DNA from: Nephrocerus scutellatus
Lineage: Eukaryota > Arthropoda > Insecta > Diptera > Pipunculidae
NCBI GenBank assembly: GCA_947095585.1
Contig: OX352763.1
Span: forward strand, 61,413,016 to 61,477,015
Direction: 5' to 3'
DNA: 64,000 bases
Below, in pieces: positions 23,003 to 34,015 of the stretch (the first letter of the stretch is position 1; each line of letters begins with the position of its first letter). The position numbers and the translations under genes are program-made. The notes under the pieces were generated by a model that did not search any database, had not been told where the DNA came from, and was given only the letters and a program-made list of their open reading frames with translations.

Positions 23003-25413
23003 CGGCCATATTATTCACTCGGTTAAAAAACGTGGTTTAAACACTTTTAAACCAAAAAAATAAACCAAAATAAACCACCCGATTTTAAACCATATCCATA
23101 TTATTCACTACTTTTCTGGTTTAAATCTATTTAGTTTATTTTGGTTTATTTCGCCATTGGTTTATTTTTTTAACCAGTTTATCGGCCATGGAATGTCAGA
23201 TTTGCATGATTTGACAACTATTTGACAACCATTTGATATTTCACGTTTGGTTTATTCCTTACTAATCTTGCTAAACAAAAAACTGTGGAAAATTATTTTA
23301 TTAACCGAAATAAGCAGAAAATAAAAGAATTATTTAAAACTTAATTCTAGCAAGATGGCTGCAAATATGTATATGCACTCACCTTGAATCGTTTACACTC
23401 ATACATTAAAAAATTATATACTTGGTTTTAGGTTGAAAAAACGTATGTCATTGTCGCGGGCAATTGTTCGGATAATAACTCCCCTACTATATATTAAATC
23501 TAGACACTGCCGATGTATTTTGATGACGATGGTAACAAGTATTTCCTTAAAAATTGATCAATATTAATCAAATATATGTTAGTAACAATTTTTTGAAACG
23601 AATTGCGTCTGCCTTCGAGGTAAACGCTATTGCAGCAGTAGGAATAGTAAAATAAATTGTTCTTGCATCATTTGAGTAAGGTAATGTAGAAAGTTTTGGT
23701 TTGTGCATTTTTATTTAATAAATTTGTATTTTTTGTATCTAAATCAGAAAGGGAGTGAATATGGAGGACGGTAATTTACATGATATGATGATACCAGCAA
23801 AACATTCACGCTCCAAGCGATTCACGCAAATAGAAACCGATTTGTTGTGTCGTTTGGTGTTGTCGAGTGATATCGGCAGCATGGTTCACCAACAAAACTA
23901 CCATCCATGACCGTTTGGCGGGCTGGAACGATATCGCACGAGTGTTCAATGCTTCGCCCGGGGTCTAGCAACGAGACGCAAGTGCCTTAAAAGAGCGGGC
24001 AAACAACATTAAAAAAGATTTAAAGGAATTAGCACAGCACACAATGGCATGAAAAATGATCACTGGAGAGAGGCTGCTGCCTCCGGCGAGGCCGTGAAGG
24101 AATACGCGGCATCGCTTCAGGTGAAGCTGGCTGGGCTTCGGCCAACAGACAGCGATTGTCCGGTTTTAAAGCTTGACAAACAGACAGCGATGCCCCGTTT
24201 TTTACGCTTCGGCCAACAGACAGCGATGCCCCGGTTTCGACGGAGGAGACAGCATTGTGCCAAACGTGGATAAAGGTAATGCCAGTCAACAAGAACCAAC
24301 GGCAACATCATCGCCTTGGAGTGCGATTTCATCGAGTATGCCAGTGGCATCCTCATATGATGAAACCGCAAGAGATGGCAATTCTGATAAGGGCATTCAG
24401 TATGAGCGAAATGAAAATAATATTAATAATAATAATAAATATTAAATTAATTTAAAAATACATGCTATTTTATATTGTAAAAATATATTTTTTATTATTG
24501 TGAAACAACTTATGGAACAACTTATCATCTAAGAGGACACTATCCAACAATATTATTGCATTGTAGGGTGAAAGGGGTTGTTCGTTCTAAATGATGTTTG
24601 TGTGTTTACACAGTAGTTATAATTTATTCATAAATTACGTACATAATGCCATGAGTAATGAAAAGTTTGTTGTTTTGTGAGAAGAATAGTTCTAGTGAAG
24701 TTAGATAGTTAGCAGTAAAAAACTGTCCCTGATTCAAATACATCATCATTCAGGGCCCAATAACTATTCGTTACAAATGAGTTAACTCTATTACAATATT
24801 TGCTTGGACAAATTTTTTAATAACGTTTAAAAATTAGGCGAACACAAGTTCTGTTTTTGTATTTTATTTGTGTAAATATTGTTAGATAGATAACATCGCT
24901 CACTTTCCATTTTAGGCAGGGTGTTGTACGCTTTAATAGCCTTTTAGGTAATTTTTATAAAGAACTAATTTCTTTCCTCTCTAATATTCGCAACTTTTAA
25001 TAAAAAAGTTATATACTTTAAAAAGCAAAAAAGTTGAATAAAATTTTTAACACATATTAATCCCAAATTAAAGAATACATAATAGCGTACAAAAAGGTAG
25101 GACAGATGTGAAAAAGAAACAAAAACTTTGCAAAAACAATATCTGAAAAAAATTCACAACTGCTTGCATTGAAAAATCAGTGAATAATATGAAAACATAG
25201 ATTAAACCAACGAATATATCACTAAACCACTAAACCATGGTGGTTAAAAATCGGGGTGGTTTATCATGGTTTATCGGCCAATTGGTTTAAAAATTTTGGT
25301 TTACATTTTTTAAACCAAGTGAATAATATAAAATTTCAGAAAAATTTGGTTTAAATTGATTTAAACTATGGTTTAAAATAAACCAAATTTAAACCGAGTG
25401 AATAATATGGCCG
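23003..25413. mobile_element. PIF/Harbinger-type DNA element, non-autonomous
   Basis: The ends are perfect inverted repeats of at least 22 bp beginning cggccatattattcactcgg. They are flanked by the 3 bp target duplication taa (23000-23002 and 25414-25416), the hallmark of PIF/Harbinger. Inside both ends are many short copies of ggtttaaa/tttaaacc in subterminal arrays. It carries only the Myb/SANT-like gene. No DDE nuclease is present, so it must be moved in trans. Confidence 0.88.
23760..24275 (+). pseudogene. Harbinger Myb/SANT-like DNA-binding protein
   Basis: The ATG at about 23761 starts MEDGNLHDMMIP. Then RSKRFTQIETDLLCRLVL, and after a frameshift NKTTIHDRLAGWNDIARVFNAS and ALKERANNIKKDLKELA. 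The spacing of Trp and basic residues fits the Myb/SANT-like protein that Harbinger elements encode beside their transposase. It brings the nuclease to the ends and to the nucleus. The glycine/proline linker (ITGERLLPPA) and a short C-terminal part follow in another frame. At least two frameshifts and a stop are seen. Confidence 0.7.
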
Positions 25414-25625
25414 TAAGTTTAAACTTTAATGATTGTAACCATAAAATAAAAAAAAGACCACATCAGCAATTATGTGGATAATTGCTTTATACCAGCATAA
25501 AGCTGACTAGCGATGTTGAACAACTTATATATATATATATATATAACAAAATATAATAAAATATTATTTGTAACCAAATCTGTTCAGAAAAGAATCTATT
25601 CAAATAAATAAATAAAAAAAAAATT
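25414..25625 (+). mobile_element. CR1-like LINE 3' UTR and tail
   Basis: Remainder of the LINE after the Harbinger element: a short hairpin-like stretch at about 25463-25487 (gcaattatgtggataattgc), an (AT)n run at 25527-25546 and a final (aaat)n/A-rich tail ending at about 25625. Confidence 0.65.
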
Positions 25626-26644
25626 CTCGTCCAAAATGTTTTAGATGCCAAAAAGCTGGACACTTCATCCGCGACTGCAAGGAACCAAGACCATTACAAA
25701 CTATCGTGTTAAGAGGCCTGAAAATTTACGGCAGATAGGCGCATCCAAGATGAATGAGGTACAGCAGCCAGCTTACCTCGTAGCTGCAGATCAGGAAAAC
25801 TAAGTCACACCAGCTTAACGGGGCGCTGTTGAATAGGGAAGAGAGCCACAAGGTCACGGTGAATATAGCCAAACTTGGAAAGGACAGCAACAGCTTGGTT
25901 GTTAGTGATGTGTTAGAAGGAAAATCATGTACGTTTACCTTAGATACAGGAGCTTCCAGATCAGATGTAAATCCGAAGGTGGTGTCCAAAGTTCAAGTGC
26001 AAAAAGTATTTCGTTATAATTTGAGGTCAGCGACAGGTGAAGTTGCAGCAATTAAAGGAGAGTGCTGCTGTATTGTCAAGTTTGGAGGAATATAGTTTTC
26101 TCATCGGTATATTGTTGTCAGCATTACGGATGAATACATATTGGGCTTGGATTGCAGGACAGATCACGAGATGTCCCTTGACCTAAAGAACCACGTGTTA
26201 AAATAGCGTAATGTGGAAACACCCCTGCAAATAAAAGACAACCAGAGTGGTGGGCTAAGATACCACCGATGTGCGAGAAAATCATCTATGGCAAGGTGAA
26301 CTGTGATCTTGGGGACAGTACAGTACAGTTTCAACAAGAACGGACAATTATGCGGAAAAGTTCTAGCGAAACTCCAGCCCAGGATACTAGTGAAAATAAT
26401 AAATGTTAGCTTATCACAGAACGTGATAAAAGAAGGAACAATTATTGGCAAGACTCAGGGATGAATCTGCATCGCAAACTGTCAGGCTGTAAAAGTAAAG
26501 AAAACGCCACTAGATCTGGAAAAGAAGCAGGTAATTCGTTCGTTGTGTAAACATCTACCAGCAGCACAGCAACAAGTAGGAGAGAAGGCGCTAGCGCAAT
26601 TTGCCGACGTGTTTGCTGTCATTGACAATGACATGGGTAAAACC
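25626..26644 (+). pseudogene. Gypsy 1 nucleocapsid and protease
   Basis: Begins with an intact CCHC zinc knuckle (CFRCQKAGHFIRDC, 25637-25680) at the end of gag. The second gypsy copy has lost the second Cys and the His of this motif. The aspartic protease follows in 25829-26095 (VTVNIAKLGKD, LEGKSCTFTLDTGASRSD, with the DTGA active site). After stops comes the region leading to RT (KNHVLK, DNQSGGLRYHRC, ALAQFADVFAVIDNDMGKT). The protease matures Gag and Pol. The frame has several stops, and it is cut at 26644 by the P element. Confidence 0.82.
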
Positions 26645-27096
26645 CATGATAAACAGAAATACAAGGTAATATATTGCGCATGTCTATCTCCATCTCTTTC
26701 TAACATTGATGACGTAAGCTTGATACCCTTTGCTTTGCTTTGTTCTGCCATTATGAGGTATTTATTATACCTATCTGAAAATTTTTTTAATAAAAGTTTA
26801 ATAATAATTGGTTTTTCTTGTTAAGAATATTTTATTATTAAGATAATTTGAATACACATACACAGGTACACGTATGTCATTATTATATCTATTATATAGG
26901 TATATATTATGATACCTATCATAGTTTCAGTTAACTGTTTTGTTAATTTTTCTTTTTTTACAATGAAGCTTATTTTGCAACTCTCTATTTTTAATATTAA
27001 TTCGAAAATACATTTTACATCGGAAAAAAACTTTAACGATTTCAATGTTTAATTTGTTATCACAGTTATATTGAGAAATTAGAGAAGAAATATAAT

Positions 27097-27843
27097 TTAA
27101 ACATAATTTAAGTGAATTATTGTTTCCAATTTTCCCAATTCCGAAAGAAATAATGCATTAGGCTTATGCAAGCCCCCTTCGCTTATAACATTTGTCCATG
27201 TAAGTCCTGATTCGTTGTTTTCATCGCAATACATCTCTGTGATATTGGAGATCTTCCCTTTGAAACGTTTTATGAGATACCCAGCTAAATATTCTATGGC
27301 ATCATACTTGATATCGCTCATGTCATCAAGAGTGAATATTTGCTCCTCATCATTTGCAATGGTTACACATTCTGTCGGCAAAAGATCCGATAATAAGTTG
27401 GATGATATCAAAATACCATCAGCGCTTTCTGAGAAGTCCCTGATTTTTTCGTGTAAGCCCATATGCTCCATTTCTGATTCCGGCATAGCCATAACATTAG
27501 CTGCATCTGACATGATTCCTTCGTTTCGGCCAAGTATGTACGATCGAAATCGGTATTTAAATTCCAATGCACCTGGGTGATCATACAACCCTCCTTTTGC
27601 ACGCATTACTCCGAAGAACAATTCCAAAAGATCTTGGTTGAAGCGATACGTAAGAACATATGCAGCTTTGTGATTCTTTTTAAGGTTAGCGAAAAGCATT
27701 TTAAGAGATCTAATTCTTAATAAAATCCCTTTCTGGAGAGGTAATAGACTAGTTCCACTACCACATCGCATTGTGGTAACTAGATTTTCGTTTTCAGTAA
27801 GAATTTCATCTTGAATTTCTAATTGCTGTCCATAAGCAGCCAT
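27097..27843 (-). CDS. P-element transposase C-terminal part
   Basis: An open frame of 248 codons. Its middle (NQDLLELFFGVMRAKGGLYDHP, cited in part, and FKYRFRSYILGR) matches the C-terminal region of P transposases and THAP9-like proteins, followed by an acidic tail and DAIEYLAGYLIKRFK. The N-terminal start is not natural: the frame abuts the end of the THAP frame at a deletion joint near 27845-27860. The RNase H-like catalytic core and GTP-binding part expected between them are absent, so no active transposase can be made from this copy. Confidence 0.78.
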   Translation of the reverse strand: MAAYGQQLEIQDEILTENENLVTTMRCGSGTSLLPLQKGILLRIRSLKMLFANLKKNHKAAYVLTYRFNQDLLELFFGVMRAKGGLYDHPGALEFKYRFRSYILGRNEGIMSDAANVMAMPESEMEHMGLHEKIRDFSESADGILISSNLLSDLLPTECVTIANDEEQIFTLDDMSDIKYDAIEYLAGYLIKRFKGKISNITEMYCDENNESGLTWTNVISEGGLHKPNALFLSELGKLETIIHLNYV

Positions 27844-27856
27844 TCGAGGTCTGGAG

Positions 27857-28138
27857 TCAATTTAGCAACTCATGCTTCAAATTGCGCACAAATTGGTCGG
27901 GAGCAAAATGTTTTGAGCAAACTCTGGCGTTTTTAGTGTTTATCTGACCTTTTCTTTGGCATTTTGTTACCCAAATTTTACAAAAAGTATGATCTTTTGG
28001 AAATCCGAAATATTTGGTTTTACCTGGCACTGCATTTAGGTTTCTTCTCAGTGATTTTTTATTACTGCTATTACAATTGAACATAGCACAAATTGTCATT
28101 TTTAATTTCGTTAGTTTTTTCCTTAAATTAAATTTCAC
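27857..28138 (-). CDS. P-element THAP-domain protein
   Basis: About 93 codons (an internal Met at MTICAMF may be the true start). The THAP zinc-binding fold is seen: CAMFNC (Cys pair), FGFPKDHTFCKIWV (the conserved Phe-Pro and Trp), then ARVCSKHFAPDQF with the final Cys and His. In P transposases this domain binds inside the element ends. The frame stops right after it (LKHELLN), where the deletion of the middle of the transposase begins. A short THAP-only product resembles the KP-type repressors of Drosophila in layout, but that role here is an inference. Confidence 0.8.
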   Translation of the reverse strand: MKFNLRKKLTKLKMTICAMFNCNSSNKKSLRRNLNAVPGKTKYFGFPKDHTFCKIWVTKCQRKGQINTKNARVCSKHFAPDQFVRNLKHELLN

Positions 28139-28288
28139 AATATTTTTTCTGTATTAAGAAAAAAAACACACAAGTAAAAGAGGGAATTAAAGTGACAGCT
28201 GATCAAGAGGTATCAGAATGACGTACATGCGCAGAAAAAACCAAAATTGAAACGCGGAATATATTACCTTGTATTTCTGTTTATCATG

Positions 28289-28730
28289 GGTAAAACCAAC
28301 ATAGTGCGACATCGAATCGATACAGGAAATGCTACTCCAATTCGACAGGCGCCAAGACTATAACCACTTGCTAAACAACAAGAGGCAGAAGCACTGGAGA
28401 ATACTGAACGTGGTGGAATCATAGAGAAATCCAAAAGCCCATGGAGCTCACCTATGGTACTTGTCCATAAGAAAGATGGTTCAACGAAATTTTGTGTGGA
28501 CTAGGACCAGGAAAGTAAACGATGTCATCAAGAAGGATAGTTATCCATTACCGCGTATAGATGACACATTGGACACCTCTTCAGTACATTGGATCTCAAA
28601 TGCGGATATTGGCAGGTAGAAATATTTGACGACAAGGAGAGACAGTATTTACTGCGGAAAACGGTTTGTGCCAATTTTCTGCAATGCCGTTTGGTTTATG
28701 CAACGCTCCTGCTACGTTCGAGCGATTGAT
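28289..28730 (+). pseudogene. Gypsy 1 reverse transcriptase, N-terminal part
   Basis: After the P element: VRHRIDTGNATPIRQAPR, GIIEKSKSPWSSPMVLVHKKDGSTKFCVD (cited in pieces), then LDLKCGYWQVEI, with stops and frameshifts. FGLCNAPATFERLI reads out at about 28690-28728. It is interrupted at 28731 by a LINE tail. Confidence 0.82.
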
Positions 28731-29599
28731 TTTTTTTTTATTATAATTCGCGCACGCTTCAAGGGGTTCGCTCGATAATGCTCGGCTATATGCTTGGCAC
28801 AGCGTGGGCGTTAATGAAAAGGAGGAGAAAAGAGGAGATGTCTATGAGCTTGTGTTTTGAATGCCTGTGGATCATAGTGATGTGGGAAAATAGAGCTTGG
28901 CAGAGCATTCCCCATACGTGCTGTACGGCTGAAGAACGAATCCTTGAACTTAACTGTACGTCCGAAGATGGGCTTAAGGGTAAACTGATGGGCGTTTAGA
29001 GCGCCACGAGTATTGCGGTTGAATTCAAGGAGAGGTGGCATGCAACTGGTTATTTCTCTTGAGCACCGCTGGTGGAAGAAGCGATAAAAGAGTGACAAAC
29101 AAGAGACGTTCCTGCGGTGTTCAAGCGAATCTATTGATTGATGTTTTTGTCACCGATAAGTTTTATCGCACGGTTTTGTATTCTATCTAGTTGATGCAAG
29201 GTTTTTAGGCGCACCAGACCAAATATGACAATTGTACTCAATTTTATGGCGAATAAAAGCCTTGTAGATAGTAGCCAGATCAGAGGGAGCGAAATATTTC
29301 TTGCATCGGGTTAGAAAACCTAAACATTTCGCAGCATTTTTGGCAACGGTAAATATGTGGTCATTCCAACGATGCTTGTCGCGAACGCACATACCGAGAA
29401 TTGCGAGATTTTTAGTTTCCTCGATGCAGCAGGTGCCATTTATGGATAATGGCATGCGATTTGGGATTCGCTTAGACGACAGGAGACAGCATTGGGTTTT
29501 GAGATCTAGCAACTGCACGAGTACGAATGAAGATTTGTCCCATAGAGTGTTCTATACTCGGAGGAGTGGAGTGGAGTGTCATTATAAATGAGTGTTGGA
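28731..29599 (-). mobile_element. LINE 3' fragment in gypsy RT
   Basis: The reversed poly(A) is the T run at 28731-28739. The short repeat attgat flanks it (28725-28730 and 29600-29605). It codes only for the RT end: 29183-29518 (LKTQCCLLSSKR, AKNAAKCLGFLTRCKKYFAP, IYKAFIRHKIEYNCHIW) and, in another frame, the C-terminus at 28811-29098 (LFYRFFHQRCSREI, SFFSRTARMGNALPSS). These are LINE C-terminal motifs of the I/Jockey-type superfamily; the exact clade is uncertain. A second 3' fragment of the same family lies at 51050-51235. Confidence 0.85.
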
Positions 29600-29605
29600 A
29601 TTGAT

Positions 29606-31458
29606 GACGAGGCTGTATTTTTAATTCTTTTCACGAACATGGAACATTTTTTGCGAGGCCTTAGCTAGAAGATATGTCTGGTCTATTTGGATGACATCAT
29701 TGTTTTTGGTCGTACATTTAATGAGCACGTGAATAATCTTCGGCAAGTTCAGGAAACCATTAAAGCGGCAGGATTGAAGTTGAGTCCGCCTATATGTAGC
29801 CTTTTCAAAAATGAAGTGAATTATTTGGGCCACATTGTATCCAGTCAAGAAGAACGCACGAATCCCAACAAGTTGGAAGCTGTTAATGAATGGCCGGTAC
29901 CATAGAATTTACATGAGCTGCGAACTTTTCTGGGTCTATGCTCCTACTATCGACGGTTTGTGCCTAACTTCGCAGATGTTGCACGAAGCCTTCATCGCCT
30001 TACTGATGAATGCTGATGAACTTGAACCAAAAGTTCCAATGGTCGAGCGAGCACCAAAAATCATTTGAGTTGCTGAAGAGAAAGCTGTGTAGTTCTCCAA
30101 TTTTGGCATATCCACAGGCAGGAGAACTCTTCATCCTGGACACTGACGCGGGCAATGCGGGAATAGGAGCGGTTCTATCGCAGAATCAATAAGGAAAGGA
30201 GCGTGTAATAGCGTACTACAGCCGTTCGCTTTCTAAACCCGAGAAGAACTACTGCGTGACGCAATGGGAATTGCTAGCTGTTGTCGATAGCGTCAAACAC
30301 TTCCACGAGTACCTATATGGGCAAGAATTTTTTCTTAGAACTGATCATGCAGCACTCATGCAGTTAATGCAGTTCAGGGATCTTGAAGGTTAAGTGGCCA
30401 GATGGATCGAACGACTCCAGGCATATTCATTCAGAACAGAGCATCGAAAAGGAATGCTGCACAATAATACCGACGGGTTATCCAGAAGACCTTGTGCCCC
30501 CCAATGCAAACACTGCACAAGGCAAGAAAACAAGAAGTACTCTGAAGTAGTTGTACAAATAAGACTACAGGTTGAAGATCGCTGGACAAACGAGCAGCTA
30601 AAGGAGGAACAAGTGCGCGATGATTCGGTAGATCCAATATTTCAATGGATGGAGACCGGAGTGTCGCGATATTGCAACAACAAATTCTACAGTAAATAGT
30701 TCAATGGCAGTCATTGATATTGGAAGATAGACTACATAAGGTAGGTAAAAATAGTTAGGCAATGGAAATCGGCTGATGGTCGAAGCACAAAATCACAGAT
30801 TGTGCTACCAACGAACCGAGTCAAAGAAGTTCTGCAAGAATTACATAGTGGGACATCAGGAGCACATTTGGGCGTTAATAAGACGCTAGATAAATTCAGA
30901 AATCGCTTCTATTGGGTAAATTGCGGTAGAGAAGTGTAAGACTGGTGTCGAACTTTCGGCATGTCCGCAGCAAGCAAAGGACCGCAACCAAAAACTAGAG
31001 GAAAAATGCAGCAGTACAATGTTGGAGCACCATTTGAGCAGGTGGCAATGGACATAGCTGGTCCATTCCCAGAAACAAGAGATGGAAATCGCTATATACT
31101 CGTGTGCATTGATTACTTCAGTAAATGGGCAGAAGCATATCCCATCGCAAGCCAGGAAGCTAGCACGGTGGCTAGGGTATTCATGGACAATTGATCAAGG
31201 ACGAAATTTTGAATCGCTAGTCTTTCAAGAGCTGTGGAAAGTACTCAACATCAAGAAAAAGAGGACTTCTCCGTTACATCCACTGTCAGACGGAATGGTT
31301 GAAAGGTTTAACAGAACGCTGGAAGAGCATCTGCGAAAATAAGTTAATGCAAACCAAGATGAATGGGATCGTTGTGTACCGTTATTTATGATGGGTTATT
31401 GTAGTGCTGTCCACAACACGACTAAAAACTCATCAGAAATGGTTGTATTTCGCAAAGA
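29606..31458 (+). pseudogene. Gypsy 1 RT end, RNase H and integrase
   Basis: RT catalytic block CLVYLDDIIVFGR (about 29680), NYLGHIVSS, then ELRTFLGLCSYYRRFVPNFA. RNase H: LFILDTDAGNAGIGAVLSQ (30130-30190), YCVTQWELLAVVDSVKHF and LRTDHAALMQL. Integrase: zinc-binding ELHSGTSGAHLGVNKTLDK region (30840-30890, the H2C2-type arm is degenerate) and core MDIAGPFPETRDGNRYILVCIDYFSKWAEAYP (cited in part; first catalytic Asp). Then PLHPLSDGMVERFNRTLEEHL with the catalytic Glu. Order and motifs are those of Ty3/gypsy Pol. At least six stops or shifts. Confidence 0.88.
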
Positions 31459-31850
31459 GTGAAAGAGTTTAAGAACAAGAACAGAGAAGCGTACTATGCA
31501 ATAATCGAACTCGATGATTCCGATTACAAAAACGTATTAGAAAATAAAAAACAAAATGTTGGATAGGAAAAATGCCGTGTTTTTGAACATTTCAATCTGA
31601 ATAGATGCTATAATTGCTGTGGTTACCATCACATCGCAAAAAATTTTAAAAACAATACAAAATGTATAAAATGTGGAAATAACCATGATACCAGAAATTG
31701 TAACTCCGCCGAAACAAACTGTGCAAACTGCATATGGTACAACGAAAAGTACACACTAAGTCTAGATACCAGACACGATAGTCGAAACCTTGATTGTGAA
31801 GTGTATAAAAGACTATTGCAATCTGAAAAAAACAAACTCGTTACATAGCA
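31459..31850 (+). pseudogene. LINE ORF1 fragment with zinc knuckles
   Basis: VKEFKNKNREAYYAIIEL, a TAG stop, then FEHFNLNRCYNCCGYHHIAKNF, KCIKCGNNHDTRNC and NCANC: two to three retroviral-type CCHC knuckles that bind RNA. The last Cys of the first knuckle is a Phe here. The frame ends before the ORF2 start near 31861. Confidence 0.75.
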
Positions 31851-31860
31851 ACGACACGCT

Positions 31861-32652
31861 TTGAGGGGACTTTATTATAATATTCAAGGACTAACTGGTA
31901 ATTTTGTCGAATTCGAACAAAATCTTACCGGAAAAAGATTTGATTTTATAATACTTGCCGAAACCCATATCACTAAAGATATCATTGATAGTGAGATCGA
32001 ATTAAAAGGCTACCACCTAACTCGTTGTAATAGCGAATCGAGACATACAGGTGGACTTTGTATGTATGTAAATGAATTATTCGAAGTAAATGTTGTAAAA
32101 AGAGAGGTTATCCCAAGGCAAATTTATTGGCTTGTTGTAAAAATAACAGATAATAACCAATCGATACACATCGCCACAGTTTACAGGACACCTAATTCAT
32201 CAGAACGAGCTTTCTGCAACTATTTTAAAGACTGCTTGGAAGAGCTGGTAGACTCAAACAGACAGTTTATTTTGACAGGTGATGCGAATATTGATTGGAT
32301 GAATGAATCGAATATTTACAGAACAGACTTGCGGAATACTATCGAAGTCGAATATTTATGTAAACAAATTGTGAGGGAGCCGACTCGAATAACCAATACC
32401 TCAAAGACTTTGATTGATTACGTGGTAACAGACTCAAACTCTGCAACTGCAAAAACCAACGTTGATCTCAATATTAGCGACCATGAAACTATTATGATAG
32501 AGTACATATTTAATAGGAACGGAAGAATTGAAGAAGAAGAAGAAGAAGATAAATCGCAGTTTATTAAATACAACAGGTCGTCATTTATAAGACTGCTAAG
32601 AAACAGCGATATTTTCACAAATAGCGAGGATCCAAACGGCAGTGGGAAATGA
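31861..32652 (+). CDS. LINE ORF2 endonuclease domain
   Basis: An open frame of 263 codons. It opens with LYYNIQGLTGN (usual NIQGL start), then FIILAETHI (catalytic Glu), GGLCMYV, TGDANIDW (catalytic Asp and Asn) and SDHETIMI (catalytic His). This is a complete APE-type endonuclease by motif content. It ends with a run of Glu codons (GAA repeat, 32528-32550), and a stop at 32650 precedes the RT part. It is the N-terminal piece of a broken ORF2, not an independent gene. Confidence 0.8.
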   Translation: MRGLYYNIQGLTGNFVEFEQNLTGKRFDFIILAETHITKDIIDSEIELKGYHLTRCNSESRHTGGLCMYVNELFEVNVVKREVIPRQIYWLVVKITDNNQSIHIATVYRTPNSSERAFCNYFKDCLEELVDSNRQFILTGDANIDWMNESNIYRTDLRNTIEVEYLCKQIVREPTRITNTSKTLIDYVVTDSNSATAKTNVDLNISDHETIMIEYIFNRNGRIEEEEEEDKSQFIKYNRSSFIRLLRNSDIFTNSEDPNGSGK

Positions 32653-32659
32653 GTTGCTG

Positions 32660-34015
32660 CGAATAACAAACCATATGATCTGCAAAAAAGCAGCATATAA
32701 GCACGACAGGAAGTGGTACACTGGAAGACTTCTCGGCATGAAATAGGAAATAGGAAAAAATAGCTAGATACCAAGCGTTCCTAGCATCTAGTAGTGAAGT
32801 CACCTGGGGTAGATATTGTGTATCCAGGAATCAATACAAAGCTGAAATAGTCAGAGCAAAGAACAACAGCATTAAACTACTTGATGCTATATCGCTAATT
32901 GGTCCAGTGCTTGAAAGGCTGATAAATCTTTCAATGAGAATTGGATCTTTCCCTGACTCATGGAAAATATCAGTTGTCACTCCAGTCGAAAAAATCAAAG
33001 GCTCTACCAAATGCGAGGATTTTCGACCAATCAATGCTCTGCCTGTTTATGAAAAGGTATTCTAAAAAGTAGTACAAAACCAACTGTAAGATTACTTTGT
33101 GACCAACAGCCAGTTCTTAGAAAGCCAATCAGGGTTCAGAAGGAAGCACTCGTGTGAATCAGCTTTGAATAATGTGCTAATCAGCTGGAAAGAAGAGATA
33201 GCCGTGGGAAATTGTGTGGTTGCAGTGTTTTTAGACCTAAAAAGAGCTTTTGAGAGCATTGATAGAACAACACTACTGGACATACTGCATGGATATGGTG
33301 TTAAAGACCGAGAATTGTACTGGTTTAGGTCTTTCCTCAGAGGACGAATGCAAAAAACCAAATTCAATGGAGTGATATCCAGCTGTGTTGAAACAACCTT
33401 GGGTATTCCCCAGGGCTCCATTCTTGTAGCCCTACTCTTTATCATATATATCAACGACATAAAAACGGCGTTCACGTACTCAAAAGTGGCCTTATTTGCA
33501 GATGATGCACTTATTTTCGTATCCGTGAAAAACACAGATGAGTGTACACAACAGATGCAGGAGGACCTTTCAAGATTAAGCAGATGGTTGATGTGTAATA
33601 AACTTAAATTAAATGTTAAGAAATCGAAGTGCATGGCTATCAAGCTTAATATACAGCTAAATCTTAGTATCGATAATGAAACACTTGAGCAAGTTCACCA
33701 AATCAAGTATTTAGGAATCATAATCGACAATAAAATAACATTCCACCAGCATGTAGAACATGTAGTAAAAAAAGTATCGAAAAAATTGGTTTCATTGGAA
33801 TCAGAGAAAAAATGTCTATGTTATGTGCAATAAATATATTTAATGTAATGATTAAACCACCATCCTCAATTTTCCTCAATCTTATACCTGTGTAGCGATA
33901 CGCTGTTGTTAAAACTACAAAGACTGCAAAATAGAGCAATGAGAATAATTTTAAAATGTAATTGGCTTACTTCTGTTCGATTAATGTTAGAAACTCTTAA
34001 ATGGTTAAATGTCAA
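32660..34015 (+). pseudogene. LINE ORF2 reverse transcriptase
   Basis: 32780-33065 has SFPDSWKISVVTPVEKIKGSTKCEDFRPINALP, cited in part. 33099-33833 is open for 244 codons with VVAVFLDLKRAFESIDR, LGIPQGSI and LFADDALIF (catalytic DD), then KYLGIIIDNKITF. After a frameshift, LLLKLQRLQNRAMRIIL and the end at about 34015. Deletion of the linker before RT and two frameshifts make it inactive. Confidence 0.85.

Larger units (their letters stand above)
17790..25625 (+). mobile_element. CR1-like LINE (plus strand), host of further insertions
   Basis: Starts just before an ORF1 ATG at 17811 and ends in an (aaat)n/A-rich tail at 25590-25625, after which gypsy 1 resumes with its zinc knuckle. Its own sequence is 17790-19956, 20210-20553, 22042-23002 and 25414-25625. 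Guests are a 253 bp insertion, an RTE LINE and a Harbinger element. Compared with the second gypsy copy, about 80-100 bp of gag are missing at the insertion point, so integration seems to have deleted target DNA instead of duplicating it. Confidence 0.82.
26645..28288 (-). mobile_element. P-type DNA element, internally deleted, perfect TIRs
   Basis: 1644 bp. The two ends, 26645-26673 and 28260-28288, are perfect 29 bp inverted repeats starting catgataaacag. Flanking direct repeats ggtaaaacc are at 26636-26644 and 28289-28297 (9 bp; classic P elements make 8 bp). The uninterrupted site in the second gypsy (about 37187-37199) matches. Two minus-strand frames encode the DNA-binding and C-terminal parts of a P transposase, with the middle missing. 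The intact ends and frames suggest recent movement by a full-length relative. Confidence 0.93.

Noticed and set aside
24029..24371. Minus-strand frames in the Harbinger element
   Set aside because: Antisense to the Myb/SANT-like gene linker; no domain.
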